Shown here: positions 6,294-14,400 of the stretch, piece by piece
Numbering within the stretch: the first letter of the stretch is position 1
How the letters are laid out: the number at the start of each line of letters is the position of its first letter
From: Akkermansiaceae bacterium
GTDB taxonomy: Bacteria > Verrucomicrobiota > Verrucomicrobiia > Verrucomicrobiales > Akkermansiaceae
Assembly (NCBI GenBank): GCA_903908495.1
Contig: CAIVSK010000053.1
Coordinates: 1 to 32,442, forward strand
Reading direction: 5' to 3'
Length of the DNA: 32,442 bases
Translations under genes and position numbers: made by a program
The notes under the pieces: generated by a model
The model's input: only the letters and a program-made list of their open reading frames with translations
Told to the model about the DNA's origin: nothing
Database searches by the model: none

Positions 6294-8843
6294 ATGAAAA
6301 CGCGATTATTTTGGGTGGTCATTCCGGCGGTGATATTATCGTTCGGAGCATGCAAGAAGACAGAAGAAGCAGCCAAACCGGCAGCGTCCACCGCTCCAAC
6401 GGAAGCGAGTCCCGGCGAGACCCATCCGGCTGCACCTGCCGCACCCGCAGCCCCGGCGACTCCTGCCGCAAGCCCCACCAAGCCGGCAGCGGCGGTGGTT
6501 GCGCCGCCGCAGGAAGTCAAGGCGCTGAATGCGGAGGAACGAGCCGCCAAGCTCGGTTTCGTGCGTTATTTGCCGCAGACCACGGAGTCGGTGATTTCTG
6601 TCTACAACGGCACGAAAATCGGCGATCGCGCCAAGGGCATGAAGCTCTGGAAAGTCATTGGGGACCAACTCGGGCTTGGCATGATGGGCCTGCAAGGAGG
6701 CGCGCCGATGGTGCCGGGTGCCGGCATGGACAATGATGAAAAGCCCAAGGACGAGGATTTTGCGATTCCGGAAGGCGAGCAGGACAAGGCCAAACCCGCC
6801 GCCGCCGCCAAACCCAAGGAGACCACCAAGCCCGCTGGCACCGCTACCGGTGCCCTGCTAGGCGCTGCCGCTGCGGCACCGGAAGACGGCGCTGCCGCCG
6901 AGCCGGACATGGGCGTGAAAGTCGTGCCTGCCGACGCTGACGATAGCGAGGACGCGGGGGCCGGTCCGTTCACACCGGGCGACATGCTCGGCCTGGAAGT
7001 GACGTTTGCGGTGGGCAAATCAGCCGGAGAACAACTGGTCAATCTCAGCACTCTCGGCAATCGGCTCAATTATTTTCAAATCCGGGCCTTGGCCAAGGCC
7101 TACGCAGCGGCGGTGAAGGCCGGTGATATGTCCACTCTGAAGAGTTCCATGGGAGCTGGCTTCGGCGAGGATCTGGTCAAGAATCTGGTCAATGACCCGG
7201 AATCCGGCGTGGCGCTGCTGGAGCGCTCCAGCATGCCGCCCGTTTACGTGGCGTTTCGCACGACCAAGGACAAACAAGCGGCAGTGGCTGCGGGCGTGAC
7301 TGAAGCCATTGGCAGCATGGGGCAGGGCGGCGAAATGGTCGAAACCCTCGACTTCGAGAAAGCCGGCGCCAAATTCACCGGCTTCAAACTGGTGGGCTCC
7401 AAACTCTCCGAGCAGATCGCCACCGACCGCGGCTCGATGGACGAAATGCTGGGTGCCGAGACCGGCACCAAACTGCTGGCCGCTGTCGCCAAGAAAAACC
7501 TGGTGGTCGCATCCGCCACCCTCGGCGACTATGTGGTGATTTTCATCGGCGCGGCCGAAACGGATTGCAACCTCGTGAGCGAGCCTGCCCAGTCGCTCGC
7601 CAGCGGCAGCGCACTTGCCTTCAGCGATGCCTATGCCGCCAAGGAACTCGCCGCCCTCATCGTCGGCAACGATAGCGTCGCCAAAGCCATCAACCAGGCC
7701 CAAACCGGGCTTATTCCCTACACCAACGGCCTGCGCGACGGGCTGGCCGGTGAGGACGGCTTGAGCGACACCCGCGACCTGCAAGCCTTGCTGCAAATGG
7801 TGGCCGACCGCGAAGCCGCGTTGCGCAAGCTCGGGGGCATGGAAGCGCTCGGCATGGTGGCGTATTTCGAAGAGGGGCTCAAAGTGGAATCCTTTGGCGG
7901 TTACGACGCGGGTGCCATCGATTGGAAAACCCCGACCAAACTCAGCCAACTGGGCGAGGGCGCTGATGTGGCCTTTTTCGCCGACGTGACGTCGGAGGCC
8001 GCCTTTGACGCCAAAGCCCGCGCTTACTACGAAGCGCTGGTGGAGACGGCCTATGCGATGGCGATGAAAGTTTCCGAGTTGCCCGGCGACGACGGCCCGC
8101 TCAAGCAATTCAAGAGCATGGCCACCCTGTTCAACGACAAGTTCCGCGGCGATGCGGTGGCGTTGTGGGATGCCCTCAAAGGCGGCGCGACCGGTGGCCT
8201 CGGCCAGGAAAGAGCGGTCGTCATCGATCTCAAAGGCACCGTGCCGGCCCTCCCCGGCATCCCCCAACTGCTGGTTGACAAAGGCCGTTTCCCGCGCGCC
8301 ACGATGGTCGCGCCGGTGACCGACCGCGCCAAGCTGGCCGCGTCCTGGACGCAGATGAACGAGGCCTGCACCAAGTTGCTGGCCAAGGTGAGCGAGGTCA
8401 GCGGCCAGGAGATCCCGATGCAGAAGCCGATGAGTTCGGAAAAAGCCGGCTACACGACCTGGTACATGTCCCTGCCCTGCCTCAGTGATGATTTTGTCCC
8501 ATCCGTGACGGTGGGCGACAAGTGGTTTGCCGCCTCCACCTCGAAAAACCGTGCGCTGGAACTCCTCGCCACTGCCGATAAGGGGACTGCCGGGCGCACC
8601 GGGGCATACATCAAAGTGGACTTCAAGGCGATGCAGGAATGCCTCGCCGAAACCATGAAACTGGTGGATGAGAATTCCAAGGCGGTGTTGGGTGAGGACA
8701 CCCCGCAACTCGAAAAATTCACCTCCAGCAAGGAAATGCGGACGAAGCTGCTCGATGCGATGGCGGAATTGGACTCCCTGACCATTCACAGCCGGCGGGA
8801 AGGCGCGGTGCTGCGCGGCAGCATCCACTTCAAGACGCGCTAA
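6294..8843 (+). CDS. Large Ala/Pro-rich lipoprotein of unknown function (849 aa)
   Basis: The ATG at 6294 begins a lipoprotein-like signal (basic start, hydrophobic core, Cys in SFGAC at about residue 20); the frame is open upstream but without a signal. Residues about 22-75 are a flexible Ala/Pro/Glu linker, and a second low-complexity stretch rich in Ala, Lys, Pro and Asp spans about 155-235. Between and after them lie folded regions with alternating beta-strand and helix patterns, such as FVRYLPQTTESVISVY, LVVASATLGDYVVIFIG and a late WFAASTSKNRALELL. This style recalls the DUF3352-like exported proteins of Planctomycetes and Verrucomicrobia, but I do not recognise the family firmly. No catalytic motif is evident. 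A perfect 15-bp hairpin follows the stop. The protein probably sits on the periplasmic side or the outer membrane. Confidence 0.8.
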   Translation: MKTRLFWVVIPAVILSFGACKKTEEAAKPAASTAPTEASPGETHPAAPAAPAAPATPAASPTKPAAAVVAPPQEVKALNAEERAAKLGFVRYLPQTTESVISVYNGTKIGDRAKGMKLWKVIGDQLGLGMMGLQGGAPMVPGAGMDNDEKPKDEDFAIPEGEQDKAKPAAAAKPKETTKPAGTATGALLGAAAAAPEDGAAAEPDMGVKVVPADADDSEDAGAGPFTPGDMLGLEVTFAVGKSAGEQLVNLSTLGNRLNYFQIRALAKAYAAAVKAGDMSTLKSSMGAGFGEDLVKNLVNDPESGVALLERSSMPPVYVAFRTTKDKQAAVAAGVTEAIGSMGQGGEMVETLDFEKAGAKFTGFKLVGSKLSEQIATDRGSMDEMLGAETGTKLLAAVAKKNLVVASATLGDYVVIFIGAAETDCNLVSEPAQSLASGSALAFSDAYAAKELAALIVGNDSVAKAINQAQTGLIPYTNGLRDGLAGEDGLSDTRDLQALLQMVADREAALRKLGGMEALGMVAYFEEGLKVESFGGYDAGAIDWKTPTKLSQLGEGADVAFFADVTSEAAFDAKARAYYEALVETAYAMAMKVSELPGDDGPLKQFKSMATLFNDKFRGDAVALWDALKGGATGGLGQERAVVIDLKGTVPALPGIPQLLVDKGRFPRATMVAPVTDRAKLAASWTQMNEACTKLLAKVSEVSGQEIPMQKPMSSEKAGYTTWYMSLPCLSDDFVPSVTVGDKWFAASTSKNRALELLATADKGTAGRTGAYIKVDFKAMQECLAETMKLVDENSKAVLGEDTPQLEKFTSSKEMRTKLLDAMAELDSLTIHSRREGAVLRGSIHFKTR

Positions 8844-8879
8844 CCCCGTGCCCTGGCACCACCTGATTTGACCTCACCC

Positions 8880-8914
8880 ATGCGGGCCGCCGGACACCCT
8901 CCGGCGGCCCGCAT
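8880..8914 (+). terminator. Perfect 15-bp hairpin terminator between the large lipoprotein gene and trmO
   Basis: ATGCGGGCCGCCGGA (8880-8894) and its exact complement (8900-8914) enclose a five-base CACCC loop, followed by TCGTTT. The very stable stem fits an intrinsic terminator with a weak U tract. It ends only 14 nt before the trmO start and could also limit trmO expression. Confidence 0.65.
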
Positions 8915-8928
8915 TCGTTTCCAGTCCC

Positions 8929-9624
8929 ATGACAATCGATCCCATTGGCGTGATCCGCTCGTGCTTCGGCGGTAAATTCGCCGCGCCGCGCCAGCCGGGC
9001 CTGTGCCCGAGCGCCTGGGGCAGCTTGGTTTTGCATGACCCGTACCGCAGCGACGAGGCGGTTCGCGGGATCGAGGGGTTTTCGCATTTGTGGCTCATCT
9101 TCGGGTTTCACCAAACCCTCGACCAAGGCTGGCACCCCACCGTCCGGCCGCCGCGTCTGGGCGGCAACCAACGGCTCGGGGTGTTTGCCAGCCGCTCGCC
9201 GTTCCGGCCCAACGGCCTCGGCCTGTCACTGGTCCGCCTGGAGGGAATCGATCGCGAACCGGCCGAGGCTCCGGTCCTGCGGCTGGGCGGATTGGACCTG
9301 ATCGACGGCACCCCCGTCTTCGACATCAAACCCTACCTGCCCTATGCGGAATGCCCGCCGGACGCGGCTGCGGGTTTCGCCGGCGAGGCCCCGCCCCGCC
9401 TGCCCGTGACCGTCCATCAGGATGCCTTCGACGCGTTTGCGCGGCTGCCGGCACGCGCCCAGGCCGTGTTGCGCGAAGCCCTCGCGCTCGACCCCCGCCC
9501 CGCCACCCAAACCACCGACGCCACCCGCATTTTCGGTGCCGACCTCTGCGGCTGCAACGTCCGCTTCACCATCGCCGGCGGCATTTGTCAGATCGTGGCA
9601 ATCGAGGGCGGCGCCGCATTGTAG
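8929..9624 (+). CDS. trmO: tRNA (adenine(37)-N6)-methyltransferase TrmO (TsaA/YaeB family)
   Basis: This 231-aa protein N6-methylates t6A37 of ANN-decoding tRNAs such as tRNA-Thr using S-adenosylmethionine. The beta-barrel TsaA domain is recognisable from the opening IDPIGVIRS, the GIEGFSHLWLIF block, the highly conserved GVFASRSPFRPNGLGLS (about residues 84-100) and DLIDGTPVFDIKPYLPY (about 123-139). The C-terminal extension with RIFGADLCG is as in the E. coli length class. The start codon is directly behind the 8880-8914 hairpin and has no Shine-Dalgarno sequence. The 3' end overlaps the convergent Fic-like gene by 37 nt. The stop codon TAG is itself part of a REP-like element. Confidence 0.93.
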   Translation: MTIDPIGVIRSCFGGKFAAPRQPGLCPSAWGSLVLHDPYRSDEAVRGIEGFSHLWLIFGFHQTLDQGWHPTVRPPRLGGNQRLGVFASRSPFRPNGLGLSLVRLEGIDREPAEAPVLRLGGLDLIDGTPVFDIKPYLPYAECPPDAAAGFAGEAPPRLPVTVHQDAFDAFARLPARAQAVLREALALDPRPATQTTDATRIFGADLCGCNVRFTIAGGICQIVAIEGGAAL

Positions 9625-11000
9625 CGGCGGCCTGTGACCGTCGATCGCCACTGCGCGAACTCGCTGGGGCGGAGACGGTAGCGGGCGATGTTGCCTTCAT
9701 GCAGGCCGCCAAGCTCGGCTTTGATCGTGTCGATGAATTGAGCTTGGTCTGCTGCCGGAATGTCTTTGGCGTTGCGTTGGATCCAACGGATCGAGACGGC
9801 CGGTGTCAGCATTTGTTGCACGATCTCGCGGACGCAGTGGCCGATTTGGCCGCGGTATTTCAAGCGGAAGGGATCAGGATCACCGAGTGACTGGCGAACG
9901 GCAGAGTAGCGTTGGGCGGAGCGCGTGTAGGCCCAAACGAAGACATCGCGCAAGTACTCGATGCGGTTGAGTTCGTAGATGCCGATGAGACCATTGAGAT
10001 AGTCCTCGGCTTCGACATCGACGAAGGAAAGCGGACAAAGATTGTGGCGGACCAGGGAGATGTTGGCAGCGAGCCGGGACACCCGCTTGTTGACGTCCTC
10101 GAAGGCTTGCAAATAGGGCAGTTGCACCATCACGAAGAATGCGGCTTCGAATGGGTCTTCGACTGCGGCTGCCTTTGTCAGAATGCAATGAAAGTATTCC
10201 TCGATCTGCTGCGGAACTTCCAAGGGGAGAAAGACGCTGCCGGAAATGCCCACGGCGCGGTCACGCAGGCGACCGCAAGCGGCGGAATCACCGAGCAAAT
10301 TGTCGGATAGCAGCGCATGGAGATTGCAGAGGGTGTAGCGGTTGAAGCCGATTTCTTCCGCCTGGTCCGCCAGCATTTCAATGGCGGCCTTGTGATTGAG
10401 GATCATCTGGGCTTCCTGAGATGCCTTGCCATCTGCGGTTTCTCCGAGTTCGAGCAGTCGCTGGGTTTCCAGCAGCGAGTAGGTGTTGCCTTCAAGCCGG
10501 CTGGAGTTCCAAGCAAGGTCGATGAGCAGGCGGTCGAGAATCTGGCGCAGGTAGGTTCCTGCCGGCAGATCCGTGATGCCGACCTGTCCAAGCACCGCAA
10601 GGCTGCGACGGGTGGCCGCAGGCAGGTAAAAAGTGGCGTTGGGTTGATAGCTGGTCAGAAAGGCTGCATCGTAACCGACCGGGCGGCGTTGACTTAGCGG
10701 GCGGCTGATGAGGGCACGGATTTCATGGGCCTCGGCGCTGAGCCAGTCCTGATCCGTTGACGACGGGCGCGGATCGCTGACGGGAGCCGATGCCACTACG
10801 AGATAGCGGCGGGCGCGTCCTTCGCCCTGGGCGACAAGCCGCCCTTGGCCGCACAGAAGATCGAGGCGGCGCTGCAGGGTGCGGCGTTTGCAATCGAGTC
10901 GTTCGTCCGCCATCAAGCCCCCAACCGAGGTGCCGGAAGCCGCAGAAGCCACGACCTCAAGGATCCCTTGCAATTCCTGTGCTGTAATCTGAAGTGGCAT
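9588..11000 (-). CDS. Fic-domain protein with N-terminal winged helix; catalytic His replaced by Gln
   Basis: This 470-aa protein is counted from the ATG at 11000; the frame runs upstream to 11084, but MPLQITAQEL is a natural start of the winged helix. Residues 1-70 look like a DNA-binding winged helix (TLQRRLDLLCGQGRL). The class II inhibitory helix motif (S/T)xxxEG(N) is seen as SSRLEGN (166-172). The Fic core motif HPFxxGNGRxxR appears as QAFEDVNKRVSR (298-309). The catalytic His is Gln and the first Gly of the anion-binding turn is Val, while N and both Arg are kept. Fic enzymes usually AMPylate target proteins; this one may be inactive as an enzyme and act as a regulator or ligand binder. 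The last residues are encoded by the REP-like element, so the natural C-terminus may have been altered. Confidence 0.85.
   Translation of the reverse strand: MPLQITAQELQGILEVVASAASGTSVGGLMADERLDCKRRTLQRRLDLLCGQGRLVAQGEGRARRYLVVASAPVSDPRPSSTDQDWLSAEAHEIRALISRPLSQRRPVGYDAAFLTSYQPNATFYLPAATRRSLAVLGQVGITDLPAGTYLRQILDRLLIDLAWNSSRLEGNTYSLLETQRLLELGETADGKASQEAQMILNHKAAIEMLADQAEEIGFNRYTLCNLHALLSDNLLGDSAACGRLRDRAVGISGSVFLPLEVPQQIEEYFHCILTKAAAVEDPFEAAFFVMVQLPYLQAFEDVNKRVSRLAANISLVRHNLCPLSFVDVEAEDYLNGLIGIYELNRIEYLRDVFVWAYTRSAQRYSAVRQSLGDPDPFRLKYRGQIGHCVREIVQQMLTPAVSIRWIQRNAKDIPAADQAQFIDTIKAELGGLHEGNIARYRLRPSEFAQWRSTVTGRRYNAAPPSIATI
9618..9645 (+). repeat. REP-like element, copy 1
   Basis: ATTGTAGCGGCG, two variable bases, CTGTGA, then a CGnCGAT end. 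The same 28-nt pattern recurs at 27322-27349 and, inverted, at 27401-27432. The centre can fold into a short stem. It lies exactly at the overlapping 3' ends of trmO and the Fic-like gene. Confidence 0.65.
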
Positions 11001-11016
11001 GATTCCGGTTATGGAT

Positions 11017-11084
11017 GTGGCGCGATTGGCGTGACAAGCGCCAGATCGCTCATCTATGTGGCACGATTTCGTGAAACGCGCCAC
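11017..11084. promoter_or_regulatory. Two tandem imperfect dyads in the Fic-like gene promoter region (putative operators)
   Basis: Unit 1 (11017-11043) begins GTGGCGCGATT and ends GCGCCA. Unit 2 (11058-11084) begins GTGGCACGATT and ends CGCGCCAC, so each unit is itself an inverted repeat. Both units carry CGTGA near the centre. A third GTGGCATGATT half-element covers the start codon (10994-11004). The layout fits binding by a dimeric regulator, for instance the winged helix of the Fic-like protein itself. Confidence 0.5.
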
Positions 11085-11090
11085 TTAAAA

Positions 11091-11145
11091 CGTACAAGGT
11101 GCAGATAAACCGTATAAGGTGACACGTACAAGGTGACAGATAAAC
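11091..11145. repeat. Three direct repeats (GTAYAAGGTG core)
   Basis: CGTACAAGGTG at 11091, CGTATAAGGTGACA at 11111 and CGTACAAGGTGACA at 11125. The first and third are each followed by AGATAAAC. They fill the gap between the putative Fic operators and the recombinase remnant. They may be recombinase arm-type sites, iterons, or a duplication left by recombination. Confidence 0.6.
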
Positions 11146-11146
11146 T

Positions 11147-11416
11147 GTGAAGAATCCCGCCCGCACCCTGCTTGCCCGCCAAGGCAAGGGCGACACGAGC
11201 CGCCTGCTGCCCAGGGGTGGACGCGCCGCCTGGTGGCTCGACCGCTTCCTGGCCGAGGCCCGTGTGCTGTTCGACCACCTGCCCGACGAAACAGCGCTGT
11301 ATCTCAGCGCTTATGGCACCCGCATCACCCCCGCCTACCTCGGCACCTGGGTCGTCGGGCAAATGAAAAAGGGCGGCATTACCAAGCCCGGCGCGTGCCA
11401 CCTGCTGCGTCACTCG
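11147..11416 (+). pseudogene. Tyrosine recombinase/integrase remnant (middle of catalytic domain only)
   Basis: About 90 codons match the interior of XerC/phage-integrase catalytic domains. RQGKGDTSRLLP (11-22) carries the beta-hairpin Lys region. RAAWWLDRFLAEARVL is the following helix. ALYLSAYGTRITPAYLGTWV (50-69) matches the usual 'LFls..G.rlt...v' block. CHLLRHS (84-90) is the HxLRH box. The upstream catalytic Arg, the second HxxGH box and the Tyr nucleophile are all missing. A TAA stands immediately before the fragment. After LRHS the frame continues for 25 unrelated codons into the end of the GH32 gene on the other strand. It cannot be an active recombinase. Confidence 0.75.
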
Positions 11417-14400
11417 ACGTCGATAAAGGGACAGAGAAACTATCGCAATGATAGAGCTTGTTGCGGTAGCTTCCGGGCACGCTGCCATAGGTGATGGAAT
11501 CGCCCAGCGGCAGGATCCGGATCGGCGGCGGCCGGCTGCTGCCGGACACCACATCCGCATAGGTCGCGCCGATGCGGATTTCATCATGGGCCACGCTGCG
11601 ACTGCCGCTAAACGCGGCGAGCGAAATGCCGTTGAACGACATGTCGGCGGCCCCCAGCTTGGTCAGCGTGGGCACGCCCGGCTCGCTGGCGGAGCTGGGG
11701 TTTTGATAGACATAGACATCATCATTGCCCGGCTTGAAGTCGATGCGCAACACATAAAAATTCACTGCGAGGGTGCCGCGGCCGACCGCGGTCTGGGCGG
11801 TGCCCGAGCGCAGGAAGACGTTGGTGCTGGCGCCCTGGTCGTTGCCAATGCCGCCGATGCGGCCCGGGTCGCCCAGATCGTCACGGTGGAGTTCGAATTC
11901 GTAAAAACTGGTAGTCCCGTTGGGCTGTTGCAGAAAGCTGATATAAATGGACTTGCCGTCCGCGCCGATGCGGCCGTTGGCATCGAGATAGCCACGCGAG
12001 CCGAACGTGCCGCCCCCCGTGGTGTCGAGCATCCGCCCCACTCGGCGGTTAGTGGCCAGATTGCAACTGTTGCCCAGCGCAGCCGCGTCGGAGCCCGCCG
12101 GCGCGTTACCCGTGGCGGCGAGACTGTCGGTCACGATGTCCGCGCTGCCACCATTGACCGTTTGCCACGCCGTGCCCCAACCGTTGCCGCCGGTCATGCC
12201 GGTGAGATTGGCGGAGCCCGCGGCGTAGTCGAATCCTTCATAGGCCAGCGGCGGCGGGGCGAAAGTCAACGTCACGTTGTCCGCCAGGTATGGCTTTTCG
12301 CCGTCGGTGGCCGTGGCACTGGCCGACGCGTTGAGCAGGTCGATCACTGCAAACACCTCGCTGCCGACGTCTGCCAGCGTGGGCGTAAAGGTGGCGGTCT
12401 TTCTAACTAGAGCAACGCTCGCCAGCGAGGGCAGCAGGGCATCGTCGGCGGTGACGCTGCGCAGGCCGGCCGCTCCTAACAAGGTTCCCTTGTCACCCGG
12501 AACCCCGCCGGTGACGCCCTTGCGGAACGACACGCTCAGATCGCCACTATAAGCATAGTTGCCCGCGCCGTCGGTGATCCGCGCGCCCAGATCGGCGCCC
12601 AGCGTGTAGGTCTTGCCGACATCATTGAGGGCGACATGGCCGAGCGACTGGAACAAGCCGGCGCGATTTTCCGTGCTGCCGTTGCGCGCCTTGAGGGAGG
12701 CCGCGCCCAGACCGCTGAAATTCGGATAGCCGGCGGCCGGCGTCAGGGCGTTGCCGCTGTTGTCCCAGCAACCCGCGGCATCCGCCCAGTCGCCAAACGT
12801 GGTCCAGTTGGGCACCGTGTTGTGGAAGGTCGCACCGCTGGGAATTCCTGCTTCGAAGCCGGGATTGAGGAGAGTCGTTGAGAGTGGGGGTTCCGGCGTC
12901 CACGACGAGTTGAGCGAATTCACCGTGAGCGAATAGATATACGCCGAGCCACCCACGGCCCTCAACGACGGAGTGGTGGTTCCGTAAGTAGGACTGACGT
13001 AATGGGCGCTGAAGCTCTCACCGCCGAACGTATAAGCTTCCAGACTCAGGCGGTCGAGCAACAGGCGCAGGGTCACGTGGCCGTTGCGCGCAAACTGCGC
13101 GCCGGTCACGGCGGGAATGCTGGTTCCGTCCGTCGCTACGAAACTGACGATCCCGCTGGCCACGTCGTAGCGCACGGTGGTGCGGGGCAAGTCGATGACG
13201 ACCTGGGTGGCGGTGCCGGGATCAAAGTCCAAGGAGAGATCGACCAGATCCAGGTTGCCCATGCCGGCGAAGAGGTTGCTCGTCGTGGTGAGGGCCTGCG
13301 CGGTCACGGTATGGGTCGCGCTGATCAGCGCCGAAATCTCAGGGATTGGATAGACACAGAGTCGCACCCCGCTGGGCGTAGTCCGCAAGGTGAGATCACA
13401 GGGAAATGACATTTGCTGGTTGAAGGGCAGTCCGTAAGTCGTGACGGAATCCGGTCCGCCAGCCATCCAACCGATCTGCACGGTGCGGCCCCCGGGCGCC
13501 TGATTGAAGGTTTGCGCCGCATAGAAATTACTGCTGTGGGTGCTTGCAAAGATATCAAATCCCTGGCCTGCCTGAAATGGCCCGGCTTCCGTGTGGAACG
13601 TGGTGCCGTCGAAATTGCCGATCTCATAGTCGAAGCTTGCATCGGAGATCACGCACTTGGTTTGGGCCGGGTCGCCATCCACCGGCGCGAAATACACGTC
13701 CATGCACTCGAATGCCCAATCCCGCAGCAGGTCGGACGCGAAGGTCCAGTCCTTGAGATTGGTGGAGGTGAAAAAGCGCACCCGGCCCGGGTTGGTGTGC
13801 ACCCACAACGTCATCACCCATTTCTGCGAGGCTTCATGCCAGAACACCTTTGGATCGCGCTCGGTGGTGTCAAAACCCTGGTTGGGAATCACCGCGCGCC
13901 CGTGGTTGTAATACTGCCAAGTCACGCCACCATCCGTGCTGTAGGCCATGGCCTGATAGTAAGGTCCGGCCGGGGAACCATTAGCGGCATTGTTGGCAAA
14001 GGTGAAAAACGCCACCAGCGTTTTGCGCGAACTCACTTGGACGCCGAGGCTGTTATTGAAATCAACCACGGCAGAGCCGGAATAAATCACGCCGCTGCGG
14101 CCATCGACCTGATAGGGAAGCAGCGCATGATCGAGCTGCCGCCAGTGCATCATATCGCTGCTGACGGCGTGACCCCAAGTTTGGTTCCCGCCGCTGGAGC
14201 CCAGCGGATTGTGTTGGAAAAACAGATGGTAGTCGTGACCATCGAAAACCATGCCATTCGGGTCATTGTCAAAGTTGCGGCGCGAGCTGAAATGAAATTG
14301 CGGGCGCAACGGTTGGTCGTAGCCGACGCCCGGAGGATCCGCGTTGGGGTAGCCCGGGCATAGCTGGAACCCGACGTCGGCGGGCGTGTCACTCGCCTCG

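Noticed and set aside
7020-8828. Long open frame of about 600 codons on the minus strand
   Set aside because: It lies antisense inside the 849-aa lipoprotein gene. Its composition (His/Gly/Arg-rich, no domain) is that of a GC-rich shadow frame.
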